Of a stretch of DNA of 64,000 nucleotides, positions 45,601-56,907 are shown one piece after another. The notes below the pieces were generated by a model. It was not told the DNA's origin. It did not search any database and saw only the letters and a program-made list of their open reading frames with translations. Location of the stretch: the NCBI GenBank assembly GCA_030144725.1, contig JASKMD010000015.1, forward strand, positions 9,054,520-9,118,519, in the 5' to 3' direction. The translations under genes and the position numbers were made by a program. Position 1 is the first letter of the stretch. Each line of letters starts with the position of its first letter. Origin of the DNA: Haematococcus lacustris. Its lineage: Eukaryota; Chlorophyta; Chlorophyceae; Chlamydomonadales; Haematococcaceae.

Positions 45601-48600
45601 GACCATCTGTCCAGCCGCTCCATGTCCCTGAGCCAGGAGCTGGTCACAACTGGTCACACCCAGGTCTGGTGCTGCATCCATGGCAGCTGGTGACTGGCAG
45701 ACGCTGCGGCTCCTTTGTGCTGCATTAGCACTGCGTATGCCCACAAATGGTAAAGGCCAGGTCAGCCGGCCAGCTTAGCTGTTTAGCGTTTAGAGCACTG
45801 CGTATGCCCATGAATGGTGAAGGCCAGGTAAGCCGGCCACCAGACCAGTCTGAGCTTAGCTGTTTAGCGTTTAGAAGTTTTGGCGGTGCCTGAGGGTGCC
45901 CTTTTGGGTATGCCCTTTGGGTAAGCCCTTTGGGGCGCGTTCCCTCACCCTCCCTTCACCCAGCCTGGCCCATCCTTCAGCTGGCGGCTTAGCAGTGCAA
46001 ACCTACGACACCAACACAGCCACCTGCTGCCCACCTGCTGCCCACCTGCTGCCCGCCTCCTGCCCCAACCCCACCCCACTGGCTGGCTAGATAGGCAGGC
46101 TGGCGGTGCAAACCAACAACACCAACACAGCCACCTGCTGCCCCAACCCCACCATGGCCACGGCCAGACCCTGGCTCACCTCCAGGCTGAGCGCCGTGCC
46201 GCGCTGCTCTGACGCAGCCAGCCGCCTCTCCGCCTCCTCCCTAGCGCTCTTCTCCTTGCTGAGGAAGGCCTGCAGGGCCTCAACACGCCGCTGCAGCAGC
46301 GCCCGGTCAGCCTCTGTGGCAGCAGGGGCAGCACCGCCAACAACCTGGGCAACCAGGAGAACCACCTGCCTGCCTGCCTGCTTGTGCCACAATTAACACC
46401 TGGCCCCCTGCCTGCCTGCACTACCATTGACACCTTGCCCCTGCCTGCCTGCCTGCTGGCCTGCACCACTATCAATCTGGGCATTTCAGGGCATGGGAGC
46501 TGCTGCCACGCACAAGCACCTGTGGTCCTGCTGCCTGCACTACTCAGGCAATACCCAACGCCTTTGTGCGCCCCCTACAGCCACCCAGCTGCGCTGCTTG
46601 CTGCTGGCCTGTCTGCGGCTATCTGCGAGCGCCCTCCCTCCCTACTCAAGCCACAGTAGAGCACAGCACGGTTGTCTGCAGTCTGTCTGCCAGCTGTACG
46701 GTTCGATTGCCCTGACCTTTGGTGCTGATGGCGGCAGCATAACAGGCTCTGGAGGAGAGTTTGCTGATGGTGGGTTCGCTAGTGGTGGGTTGCTGATGGT
46801 GGGTTTGCTGATGGTGGCTTGCTAATGGTGGCTTGCTGGTGGTGGGTTTTGCAGCTCACAATCTACAAAGAAGAGCTCCATCTGACCCCCAGCTTGTTGC
46901 CCGCTGATTTGTCAGCATGCAGACTCTGTACAGGCAGAGGTGACTCCCTGCCGCCCACTGACCTCCATTGCTGGCCGCCTTGCGCGCAGAAAGCAACTCC
47001 CTGGCCAGGCTGCCGCGGGTCTTGACCCCGGATACCATGGTTCGTAGACGGGCCCGCGCAGCAGCCTCCGCCTCCCGTGACTCATGAAGCTGCATGGCAG
47101 GCGGCATGAGGAGCAACATGTAGAGCACTATGTGGTGCGTATGAGTGCAGGCTGAGGACAGGTTGAGTACAGGCTGAGTGCAGGCTGAGGATATGAGGAG
47201 TACCATGTGCTGAGTACAGACATGTGGTAGGGCAAGTGCAGGCTGAGTGCAGCCTTTCATCCACACGCATCAGTATTGTAGGGTTTGAGGGTTTGAGTGA
47301 TGGTGGTGGTGTGGGCTGGCGAGCAGGATAGAGAGCACCAAGTTGCACTTGCCCTAGTGCATAACTGGCAAGCTGGGCAACAAGGCAGCAGATGGGAAGA
47401 TTGATGGGAAGATCTTGGCAGGCAGGCAGAGAGTGACGATGGTGCAGGCCGGTGTTCGCTGCAGTGTCTGACGGTGTTGCTGGGTTCAAGCAGGCAGGCA
47501 GGCAGCCGACAAGCAGCAGGCATCTACATTTAAACTGCCTAAGGACGCAGTCAGTGATCTTTGCAGCGCGGCAGTGCTGCTAGGTCTGACGGCTCGGTGC
47601 TGGGTGCAGTCAGTCAGGCATTCAGCAGCTCACCAGATGCTCCAGCTGCAGCACCGCCTGCACCAGCTGCCCCTCTCGGCCTGACAGCTGGGCGCCCCCA
47701 CCCTGCCCCTGGCTCCCACCCTGCTGCTGCTCCCCGGCATGGGGCTGCTGCTTCACAGCATGCGGCTCATGCATCGGCTGCGCCACCAGCGTCGGCTGCA
47801 GCCCATGTGGCGCTGTGCCAGGCCCCAGTGGCTGGTGTGGTAGGGTAGGGTCACACCAGCGCTGAGGCGAGGGCATGGCGGGTCGTTGCCAGGGGTTGGG
47901 TGCGTTTGGGTGGAACCTCATGGCCAGGCCTGATGACAGGGCCAGGCCATAGGAGGGGAGGGAGGTGTCAGTGGTGGAGGTGCCTCCCTGGCTGTTTGCT
48001 GCGTGGGTGGCTGAGGACGTGCTGCCTGGTCCTGCCGGCGTGGCGGTGGTGGCGTGTGGTTTGAGGCGGAGGGGCTTGGCGCGTGCGGCAGTGGGGGTTG
48101 CCACGAGGGGTGCTACCTGCATGGGTGAAGAGGAGTGTTGTTGTGAAATCTCTGCTGCAGTATCCTTACTCATCCAACCGCGTAACGAGTCAGGTGATGG
48201 GCTAGAATGCTTACTGATAAACATCAGCTTCCCTTTTCCATGACACAGAAATCTGCTCACCTTGAGCCTGGATGGCGCCAGGCCAAGAGGTTTAGCCCTA
48301 GCGGGCCGGTGCGCCAGTGGAGTCCCCTGATTGACAGACCCAGCCTCACTGCCAGCATACTTGCGGTAGGCTGCCCTGCAGGCTCACAGCAAACAGCTAC
48401 CTCTGACTAGAGCAGGCCCTAGGCACAGGGCATGGTGTGCAGCACTGCATGCATCAGCCACGCATGGTGCCACACACATGGTAGGTGGGCCCATTTCATG
48501 TGTGTGAGATCACTTTTGGTACACTGTGGCACCAGCAAGGGCAGTAGGGCTCTGCAGATGGCATGCGCAGCAGGCGTGGTCACTGACTCATGTGGGCGCC

Positions 48601-49255
48601 ATGTGTGTACCTGGATGACGATGTCAGTTGGCTTGCTGGTGTGGCTGAGAGAATGGACCGTTCTTGATCCTTGCTGCCTTCTAGGCCTCCTCTCCTGCTC
48701 TGCTTGCTGGCGCTCGACCCTTTGTCCAACCGTGCAACAACACTGGCGGGCTTGTTCTCTCCTGCTGACCGCTGTTGCCGGACTTTGCGTTTGCATGCTG
48801 GCACTTCCAGCTGCTTTGCAGCGCAGGGAACATTTGCCTGCGAGTGTGCACCTGGACTGCATGGCAAAACGCATGCTACCTTGGTAGGGCCTGCACAACC
48901 TGCTGTTGCAGCGCTGTGTTTTGTTGTGCAGCCGTGAGAGCCTGGTTGCAAAAGGCTCGAACACTGAAACGCCATGCATTGTCAGCTGCATGTAGCAGCT
49001 GCATGTGCTTACGTGCATTGTTGACGATTGTCTCTGGTTCAAGAACTGCAGCACGTCCATGTCCACGGCACTCTGGTCAAGGTTGCTATACTGAAGGTCA
49101 TCGTCGTACGAGTCACCGCAAGAGTCGTGGTATGCACCAGTGTCGCGAACAACAGGTGCCGAATGCTGCCATTGGGCCCATTGGTCATACGCATCGTCAT
49201 GGGGCAGCGACATAGGTGGCTTGCTTAGCTGCTGCTGCAGCTGGAGTATTTTCAT
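39624..49255 (-). CDS. Large coiled-coil / disordered protein of unknown function
   Basis: My model has ten exons: 49255-49013, 48810-48611, 48375-48261, 48116-47634, 47089-46963, 46313-46180, 45560-45468, 45317-45201, 44324-41826, 41360-39624. All are GT-AG with matching phases, giving about 1915 residues. The N-terminus (MKILQLQQQLSKPPMSLPHD) is followed by an acidic Tyr/Asp-rich segment (GDSYDDDLQYSNLD) and a basic one (CKRKVRQQRS). Exons 4-8 encode heptad-type coiled coils (LLQRRVEALQAFLSKEKSAR, REAEAAARARLRTMV, MQRLSSRLARARTALAACQ). Exon 9 starts with a Gln-rich coil, then becomes low-complexity with a poly-Asp run and two copies of HTALHHPTQADRATTLRPR about 1.1 kb apart. The end (LLVQARQLAAGFAALANTG) is helical. 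No enzymatic or named domain is recognised; a cytoskeletal or scaffold role would be a guess. Exons 1-8 are well supported. Exon 9 may contain further introns, and the donor at 41824-41825 was chosen only by frame. Confidence 0.6.
44835..45180 (+). mobile_element. Decayed transposon ORF relic (TnpB/Fanzor-like family, tentative)
   Basis: In the intron between exons 45317-45201 and 44324-41826 of the minus-strand gene, the plus strand encodes GTHKQPVVFFGSAGIGTLGRW, then VVKRPTSGRLTDRVPG, and in another frame at 45130-45180 GKEYPGLSYSKLQDRAP. From memory, these match two separated parts of a repetitive ORF family of volvocalean algae. Its full form has VVFFGNAGIGTRG near the middle, PTDRVPG downstream, and GKEYPGLGYKRLRDK at the C-terminus after a TnpB-like zinc-ribbon DRDCNAALNM. 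Here the part between, including the zinc ribbon, is missing, so the copy is dead and probably internally deleted. Family assignment rests on recall of motifs and has not been checked by search. Confidence 0.5.
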
Positions 49256-49319
49256 AAAATCGTATTGGGCAACCGGCTAAACCCTGCTAACTGACTCGTC
49301 CCTTGCCTGGCATTCCCAC
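49256..49319. promoter_or_regulatory. 64-bp divergent start-to-start region
   Basis: Only 64 bases separate the start codons of the minus-strand coiled-coil gene and the plus-strand GST-like gene, so 5' UTRs and core promoters must overlap. The sequence is conserved in the second copy (54271-54334). Confidence 0.55.
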
Positions 49320-51933
49320 ATGGCTGTCGAGAGCGGCGTGCACACGCTGATTGTCATTGCTGCATCTCATTATGTAGAACGCGCTCGATGGGCTCTAGAC
49401 TTGGCGGGCATCCAGTATGTCGAGGACAGATGGCCTCCTGTGCTACATGTGTGTTGCTACTCTGCGCTGCTGCGCTTGTCTCCTACTCACCATATTCCTC
49501 TTGCACAACTCGTCGTACACCACGATTGCTGCACCTCAGGTGTTTGGCTTGCGTAGCTATGGGGTAGTCAAGACGACCTCCCTACCAGTGCTGGTCCTGC
49601 CCAGCAAACGCAAGTTGACAGACAGCCAGGACATCCTAGACTATGCGCATGCAGCCATGGGACCTGCATCGCCATTGTACCCAAGTGACCCAGAGCAGCT
49701 GCGACAGGTCTCTGCCTTCAAAGCATTGCCCTGCCGTGACTTATTCAGGGAGCGGTGCAGGCAGAGGCTGTTTGTTACTGCTGCCATGGAGTCACACGCA
49801 CATCTGAGCCCTTGCCCATGCCCTGCTGCCAGCCTGCCTGTCTGCCCGCCTGCCCGCCTGCCTGCCTGCCTGCCCAGCCCCCTGGCATGCCTGGCCTCTC
49901 GGTCAAAGATTTGGAGCTGCTGTTCTCCAAGAAGCTGGGGGTCATGGCCCGGGTCATGGTGTACCAGGTCCTGTTCACCAAGCGTGCGCTCATGCTGCGC
50001 GTCATTGCTGAAGCACCAGTAGGTCCCATCTCTCACACAGCCTGGCGGGAGGCACTGCTGCCCCCTCCCCTCTCGTACCCTGCCCTTCCCATTCCCTCCC
50101 TCACCTGCCCCCTTGTACATTCCTCTTCCCCCTGCCCCTGGCCCTGCCCCTGCCCCTGCTCCTCTCTCCCACTTCAGCTTTGCAGGCCCTGCTTGTCTCA
50201 CCTGCTGTGCCTGGCTGCTGGGCTGACCGCTGCTGTGTCGCTGCTGTTGTCTGGCTTCAGGGCACTCCCCTGTGGCGCATCAGGCTGTTCTCCACCCTGG
50301 CTGGGCTGTTCACCTTCCTCATGCGCAGGACCATGAACGTCAACGCAGACAACGCCGCTAAGTGCACGGCCAGGTGATGCCAGGCGGGCAGGCCTGAACA
50401 GGCAACTGCCATTGCAGCCTGCCGTTGCAGCCTGCCATTGCAGGCTCAGCTACTGCCGCTGCTAGTGATGATGATGATGATGATGATGATGATGACGACA
50501 ACAATGACGGCGACGACGAGCGCACCGCCGATGCGCTGGGGGACTGCCAAGCAGACAGGCGACGACGACGAACGAGTGCACTGCTGCTGTCCCTGTAGCG
50601 ATATCTTACTGTGAAGCTCAGTTGCCTGCCTGACGATGTGATCATGGCAGCTACCTGCTCACCTACCCAGCTACCTGGCAGCTACCTTGCCGCCCTGACC
50701 TCCTGCCTGCTCCCCTGCCTGCTTGTCATAGCCACTGCCCCGGCCGCCCACCCGCCCACTCGCTTGCCCACCTGCTTGCCCCTCGCCTGCTTTGCAATGG
50801 ATGAAGCTGCTTGATGGACACCTACTTGCTCAAGGTGTGCCCTGACCCTCACCCTGGCCCTCACCCTGACCCTGACTCTAACCCCCTGGCCCTCACCCTA
50901 ATGCCTGGCTGCCCATGCTTCAGGGTAAAGGACATCTTTGCCTTCGTGTCGGGGCTGCTGGCTGACGGCCGCCCCTACTTAGTGGCAGGCACCACACGGC
51001 CCTCTGCTGTCGACATCACCTTTGCAGCCCTGGGCGCCCCAGTGGTGCTGCCACCTAGCAACTATGGCGGCAGCTCCGGTGAGTCAGGAGGGGTAGGGGG
51101 GCCAGGAGGGGTAGGGGAGGCAGCTCCTGGTGAGTAAGAGAGGAGCAAGAGTAGGAGGTGTGACAGGTGTTAGGGGTAGCAGGGGTAGCAGGTGCCTCAG
51201 GCTAACTGACAGGATAGCTGACAGGATAACTGACCTCAGGCTAACTGACAGGAGGGGTAGCAGGTGCCAGGAGGGGTTGCCATGGAGCAGTGCTTGTGGT
51301 TGTCCAACAATGGCGGCAGGCAGCTTGGGTAGGCATAGCAGGGCTGCCGAGGCCAGGCAGGCAAGGTGTGAGCGCCTGTGTGGTGTGATGTGGTGTGACC
51401 GCAAGCCAGCAGGGGTGTGGGGAGCCGCAGGACAGCAGGCTGCTGCTGCCACTGAGCAGCTGTTACAGTCCAGCTACTACAAACCCACAGGCAGGAAGGC
51501 AGGTCAAGTATCTGGCTGGCGGGTAAGTTGACTGGTAGGCTAAGTGCTTCAGGCTAAGTGACAGGCTAACTAACAGGCTAACTGACAGGCTGACTGGAAC
51601 ACCCTTAATCACCTGGGCATGGGGCCAGACATGCGGCCATGACCTTGACACGGCATGGTCAGACACGGATTCAGCAGTGGTGTGATGTGGTGTGGGCTGC
51701 GGTGTGACACGGTGTGAGCGGCTGTGCGGTGTGATGTGGTGTGAGCGGCTGCAGGTGTGACGATGATGACGGTGGAGGACATGGGCCCAGACTTTGCTGC
51801 TACGGAGCTGCGACAGACCTTGGCCGGGCAGCACCTGCTCAAGATGTATGCGCTGCACCGCCTGCCAGCTGCTGAGGCGCCCAGCCCACAATCTGCTGCT
51901 GCTCCCACTGACAATGCGGGGGCACCATCATAG
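49320..51933 (+). CDS. Glutathione S-transferase-like protein
   Basis: Six exons: 49320-49448, 49540-49707, 49878-50018, 50261-50373, 50924-51078, 51755-51933; 294 residues. The N-terminal half looks like a thioredoxin-fold GST domain: beta1-alpha1 (HTLIVIAASHYVERARWALD), then the cis-proline strand (SLPVLVLPS) and the motif DSQDILDY that contacts the glutathione glutamate in the family. The C-terminal half has the all-helical GST pattern, with LLADGRPYLVAGTTRPSAVD and ITFAALGAPVVLPPSNYGG, a common signature of plant and cyanobacterial GSTs, and a terminal ELRQTLAGQHLLKMYALHR. Such enzymes conjugate or reduce substrates with glutathione. The usual active-site Ser/Cys after beta1 would be within AASHYVER (Ser16), so a serine-type GST is possible. 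The acceptor of exon 3 is the least certain boundary. Substrate and compartment are unknown; no clear transit peptide is seen. Confidence 0.8.
50466..50495. repeat. (TGA)10 microsatellite in GST intron
   Basis: Ten perfect TGA units in the intron between exons 4 and 5 of the first GST-like gene. The duplicate gene has twenty units at the same place (55471-55530). Confidence 0.95.
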
Positions 51934-53297
51934 ATGGTGGCTGGGCAATGCAGCCCCGCTAGCCAGCAGCAGCAGCAGCATTGCTAGCAGCAGTGGAAGC
52001 AGCATCAGCAGCCGGAGCAGCTGGAGCAGCTTACATGTGCAAGGCAACCACCCAACATGTTCATTGTCATCAGCACGTGTTTCACAGTTCAAGATGTATA
52101 TATCCAACAAGGTTGAATGCCTACCACACAAACCGTGCACTTGACCACACACAAAACGTGCACTGCCGCTCCTGGCTGCTCCTGCGGGAGGGGAGGGGAG
52201 GGGAGGGGAGGAGCTCCTCTGCTACGGGCTCCTGGCTGCTCCTGGCTGCATCTGATGGCTTGGGAGGTGGTGGTGGTAATGGTGGTTGTGGGGAGGGTGG
52301 GGAGGCTTGTTTTAGGCTGCAAGGTAGTGGGAGGAGGAAGGGGGTGGGGATGTGGGGCCGTGACAAACTAGATGACAGAATTTGAGGTGGTGGTGGTTGT
52401 AGGGAAGGGGGGGATGAGACCATTAACCTGTAGCAATCAAGTCGTACGCTAGCGGTCAGGCTTGCAGCCACATGACTGCGAGGTTAACCACCCACCATTT
52501 GCTAGGGTGAGGTTTGTGGGTGGAGGTTTGTGGGTGGAGGGTGCTCATAGCGTTCATGCTCCTGGCTTCCGCACCCAGCTTCGTCTACTTCATGGCTCCC
52601 GACCGCCTCTCCGGGCTCTTCCACTCCTCCTTCGCTCCATCACACAGGCTCCAGGCTTCACCTCAGGCGTTCCCAACTACCTGAAAACCACCCCCCTGTG
52701 ATACGAAGCCTGTATCTCCGCAGCCACTCATTCAAAAAATATATGTAAACAGTGCTTTGAACAGAGGAGACTCATAGCTACGAGATGGCAGACGCAGCAA
52801 AAACTATTTCGCGCTCAGCGGTGCTCAGTGCCTGTCCAAAGATACACATTTGAATTCATGCGATTTCGCCCCATGCGAGGCGCGCCGCTCTAGCACGCTT
52901 CGCCACACTGCTGTGAGTGTCACCTGCAACGCGCAGCAGCAGTCGGAACATGTTTTGCTTTTGGCATGTGGACGCGACGACGGCAGTCGTGACAGCTGGA
53001 TATCATTATTAGCTTTTGGAGCTGCTGCTGGCGCTAGTGCATTACCGGCTGCTCTACCACGCTTAAAGAAGGTGCTAGGTGCAGTACATGGTGTTCTCTC
53101 ACCTTGCTTTGCTGCCCTCGGCTTGTTAGCTGCAGGTGCCTCACGCTTACGTGACGTGCTTGCCGCTGCCAGCTGTTGCTGCTGCTGAGGGGGGGCACCA
53201 GCAGGCACAGCCAGCTCAGGGGTGGTGCCTGTAGGTGTCAGTTGCTGCTGAGATGTGGGTGCACACGTGGCTCAGTAGCTTGATCCTCGTTTTCCAA
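51934..53297. other. Region between the two duplicated segments
   Basis: Contains the 3' flank of the first GST-like gene with a GGGGA run (52192-52212), a TGTAA at 52744-52748, a dispersed-repeat copy at about 52605-52668, and a minus-strand frame at 52825-53208 (lysine/alanine-rich, with a QQQQQ run) that could be an exon but is not recognised. The minus-strand frame lies directly downstream of the truncated copy of the coiled-coil gene. Confidence 0.5.
52605..52668 (+). repeat. Dispersed repeat fragment
   Basis: Matches the reverse complement of 19190-19257. Translated, both share ALP(L/V)LLRSITQAPxFTS, suggesting they derive from the same transposon-like element. Confidence 0.6.
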
Positions 53298-54270
53298 AGC
53301 CAAGAGGTTTAGCCCTAGCGGGCCGGTGCACCAGTGGAGTCCCCTGATTGACAGACCCAGCCTCACTGCCTGCATACTTGCGGTGGGCTGCCCTGCAGGC
53401 TCACAGCAAACAGCTACCTCTGACTAAAGCAGGCCCTAGGCACAGGGCATGGTGTACAGCACTGCATGCATCAGCCACGCATGGTGCCACACACATGGTA
53501 GGTGGGCCCATTTCATGTGTGTGAGATCATTTTTGGTACACTGTGGCACCAGCAAGGGCAGTAGGGCTCTGCAGATGGCATGCGCAGCAGGCGTGGTCAC
53601 TGATTCATGTGGGCGCCATGTGTGTACCTGGATGACGATGTCAGTCGGCTTGCTGGTGTGGCTGAGAGAATGGACCGTTCTTGATCCTTGCTGCCTTCTA
53701 GGCCTCCTCTCCTGCTCTGCTTGCTGGCGCTCGACCCTTTGTCCAACCGTGCAACAACACTGGCGGGCTTGTTCTCTCCTGCTGACCGCTGTTGCCTGAC
53801 TTTGCGTTTGCATGCTGGCACTTCCAGCTGCTTTGCAGCGCAGGGAACATTTGCCTGCGAGTGTGCACCTGGACTGCATGGCAAAACGCATGCTACCTTG
53901 GTAGGGCCTGCACAACCTGCTGTTGCAGCGCTGTGTTTTGTTGTGCAGCCGTGAGAGTCTGGTTGCAAAAGGCTCGAACACTGAAACGCCATGCATTGTC
54001 AGCTGCATGTAAGCTGCATGTGCTTACGTGCATTGTTGACGATTGTCTCTGGTTCAAGAACTGCAGCACGTCCATGTCTACGGCACTCTGGTCAAGGTTG
54101 CTATACTGAAGGTCATCGTCGTACGAGTCACCGCAAGAGTCGTGGTATGCACCAGTGTCGCGAACAACAGGTGCCGAATGCTGCCATTGGGCCCATTGGT
54201 CATACGCATCGTCATGTGGCAGCGACATAGGTGGCTTGCTCAGCTGCTGCTGCAGCTGAACTATTTTCAT
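53298..54270 (-). pseudogene. Truncated 5' copy of the coiled-coil gene
   Basis: Exon 1 (54270-54028), exon 2 (53827-53628) and most of exon 3 (53392 to about 53298) match the functional gene with splice sites preserved. The duplication breakpoint removes the last 21 bases of exon 3, its donor and all downstream exons. Beyond the break the same frame reads a dozen codons to a TGA. The intact start and divergent promoter suggest it may still be transcribed. Confidence 0.7.
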
Positions 54271-54334
54271 AAAATCGTATTGGGCAACCGGCTAAACCCT
54301 GCTAACTGACTCGTCCCTTGCCTGGCATGCCCAC

Positions 54335-55470
54335 ATGGCTGTCGAAAGCGGCGTGCACACGCTGGTTGTCATTGCTGCATCTCATTATGTAGAACGCGCC
54401 CGATGGGCTCTAGACTTGGCGGGCATCCAGTATGTCGAGGACAGATGGCCTCCTGTGCTACATGTGTGTTGCTACTCCGCGCTGCTGCGCTTGTCTCCTA
54501 CGCACCATATTCCTCTTGCACAACTCACCATACACCACGATTGCTGCACCTCAGGTGTTTGGCTTGCGTAGCTATGGGGTAGTCAAGACGACCTCCCTAC
54601 CAGTGCTGGTCCTGCCCAGCAAACGCAAGTTGACAGACAGCCAGGACATCCTAGACTATGCGCATGCAGCAATGGGACCTGCATCGCCATTGTACCCAAG
54701 TGACCCAGAGCTGCTGCGACAGGTCTCTGCCTTCAAAGCGTTGCCCTGCCGGGGATTATTTAGAGAGCGGTGCAGGCAGAGGCTGTTTGTTACTGCTGCC
54801 ATTGAGTCACACGCACATCTGAGCCCTTGCCCATGCCCTGCTGCCAGCCTGCCTGCCTGCCCGCCTGCCTGCCTGCCTGCCTGCCCAGCCCCCTGGCATG
54901 CCTGGCCTTTCGGTCAAAGATCTGGAGCTGCTGTTTTCCAAGAAGCTGGGGGCCATGGCCCGGGTCATGGTGTACCAGGTCCTGTTCACCAAGCGTGCGC
55001 TCATGCTGCGCGTCATTGCTGAAGCACCAGTAGGTCCCATCTCTCACACAGCCTGGCGGGAGGCACTGCTGCCCCCTCCCCTCTCGTACCCTGCCCTTCC
55101 CATTCCCTCCCTCACCTGCCCCCTTGCACATTCCTCTTCCCCCTGCCCCTGACCCTGCCCCTGCTCCTCTCTCCCACTTCAGCTTTGCAGGCCCTGCTTG
55201 TCTCACCTGCTGTGCCTGGCTGCTGGGCTGACCGCTGCTGTGTCGCTGCTGTTGTCTGGCTTCAGGGCACTCCCCTGTGGCGCATCAGGCTGTTCTCCAC
55301 CCTGGCTGGGCTGTTCACCTTCCTCATGCGCAGGACCATGAACGTCAACGCAGACAACGCCGCTAAGTGCACGGCCAGGTGATGCCAGGCGGGCAGGCCT
55401 GAACAGGCAACTGCCATTGCAGCCTGCCGTTGCAGCCTGCCATTGCAGGCTCAGCTACTGCCGCTGCTAG

Positions 55471-55530
<60 letters not shown>

Positions 55531-56113
55531 CGACAACAATGACGGCGACGACGAGCGCACCGCCGATGCGCTGGGGGACTGCCAGGCAGACAGGCGACGA
55601 CGACGAACGAGTGCACTGCTGCTGTCCCTGTAGCGATATCTTACTGTGAAGCTCAGTTGCCTGCCTGACGATGTGATCATGGCAGCTACCTGCTCACCTA
55701 CCCAGCTACCTGGCAGCTACCTTGCCGCCCTGACCTCCTGCCTGCTCCCCTGCCTGCTTGTCATAGCCACTGCCCCGGCCGCCCACCCGCCCACTCGCTT
55801 GCCCACCTGCTTGCCCCTCGCCTGCTTTGCAATGGATGAAGCTGCTTGATGGACACCTACTTGCTCAAGGTGTGCCCTGACCCTCACCCTGGCCCTCACC
55901 CTGACCCTGACTCTAACCCCCTGGCCCTCACCCTAATGCCTGGCTGCCCATGCTTCAGGGTAAAGGACATCTTTGCCTTCGTGTCGGGGCTGCTGGCTGA
56001 CGGCCGCCCCTACTTAGTGGCCGGCACCACACGGCCCTCTGCTGTCGACATCACCTTTGCAGCCCTGGGCGCCCCAGTGGTGCTGCCACCTAGCAACTAT
56101 GGCGGCAGCTCCG
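54335..56113 (+). CDS. Glutathione S-transferase-like protein, second copy (last exon missing)
   Basis: Exons 54335-54463, 54555-54722, 54889-55029, 55266-55378 and 55959-56113 align one to one with the first copy, with open frames and conserved splice sites. The sixth exon (ELRQTLAGQHLL...) is not found before the gap at 56408 nor after it. It is probably hidden in the gap; loss is the alternative. Amino-acid differences are few (for example DPEQLRQ to DPELLRQ, KKLGVMAR to KKLGAMAR), implying a recent duplication. Confidence 0.75.
55471..55530. repeat. (TGA)20 microsatellite in GST copy 2 intron
   Basis: Twenty perfect TGA units, exactly double the run in copy 1. Confidence 0.95.
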
Positions 56114-56407
56114 GTGAGTCAGGAGGGGTAGGGGCGCCAGGAGGGGTGAGGAGGCAGCTCCTGGTGAGTCAGAGAGGAGCAAGAGTAGGAGCTGTTACAA
56201 CTGTTAGGGGTAGCAGCAGGTGCCAGGAGGGGATGCCGTGGAGCAGTGCTTGTGGCACAGTAACAGGTGCCTCAGGCTAACTGACAGGCTAACTGACAGG
56301 CTAACTGACAGGCTAACTGACAGGAGGGGTAGCAGGTGCCAGGAGGGGGTGCCATGGAGCAGTGCTTGTGGTTGTCCAACAATGGCGGCAGGCAGCTTGG
56401 GTAGGCA

Positions 56408-56907
56408 NNNNNNNNNNNNNNNNNNNNNNNNNNNNNNNNNNNNNNNNNNNNNNNNNNNNNNNNNNNNNNNNNNNNNNNNNNNNNNNNNNNNNNNNNNNNN
56501 NNNNNNNNNNNNNNNNNNNNNNNNNNNNNNNNNNNNNNNNNNNNNNNNNNNNNNNNNNNNNNNNNNNNNNNNNNNNNNNNNNNNNNNNNNNNNNNNNNNN
56601 NNNNNNNNNNNNNNNNNNNNNNNNNNNNNNNNNNNNNNNNNNNNNNNNNNNNNNNNNNNNNNNNNNNNNNNNNNNNNNNNNNNNNNNNNNNNNNNNNNNN
56701 NNNNNNNNNNNNNNNNNNNNNNNNNNNNNNNNNNNNNNNNNNNNNNNNNNNNNNNNNNNNNNNNNNNNNNNNNNNNNNNNNNNNNNNNNNNNNNNNNNNN
56801 NNNNNNNNNNNNNNNNNNNNNNNNNNNNNNNNNNNNNNNNNNNNNNNNNNNNNNNNNNNNNNNNNNNNNNNNNNNNNNNNNNNNNNNNNNNNNNNNNNNN
56901 NNNNNNN
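56408..56907. other. Assembly gap, 500 N
   Basis: A second run of exactly 500 N, a fixed-size placeholder. It falls in the 3' part of the second GST-like copy; sequence on the right shows no homology to the first copy. Confidence 0.98.

Larger units (their letters stand above)
48282..51340. repeat. Segmental duplication, copy 1
   Basis: This segment is nearly identical to 53298-56407 and carries the first exons of the coiled-coil gene (minus) plus the GST-like gene (plus). The left breakpoint is sharp: homology starts at CCAAGAGGTTTAGCC (48282 here, 53298 there), with unrelated sequence to its left. The right end cannot be fixed because copy 2 runs into a gap. Confidence 0.9.
53298..56407. 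repeat. Segmental duplication, copy 2
   Basis: Near-identical copy of 48282-51340 in the same orientation, about 5 kb further on. Differences are scattered single bases, a 4-base indel near 54009, a doubled TGA microsatellite, and rearranged short repeats after the fifth GST exon. Copy 2 is interrupted by the 500-N gap. Confidence 0.9.

Noticed and set aside
48419..49255. A continuous 278-residue minus-strand gene
   Set aside because: Its first 81 codons are exon 1 of the coiled-coil gene. The rest continues past a strong GTAAGC donor, overlaps exon 2 in a different frame, and the frame is broken by a 4-base indel in the duplicate copy.
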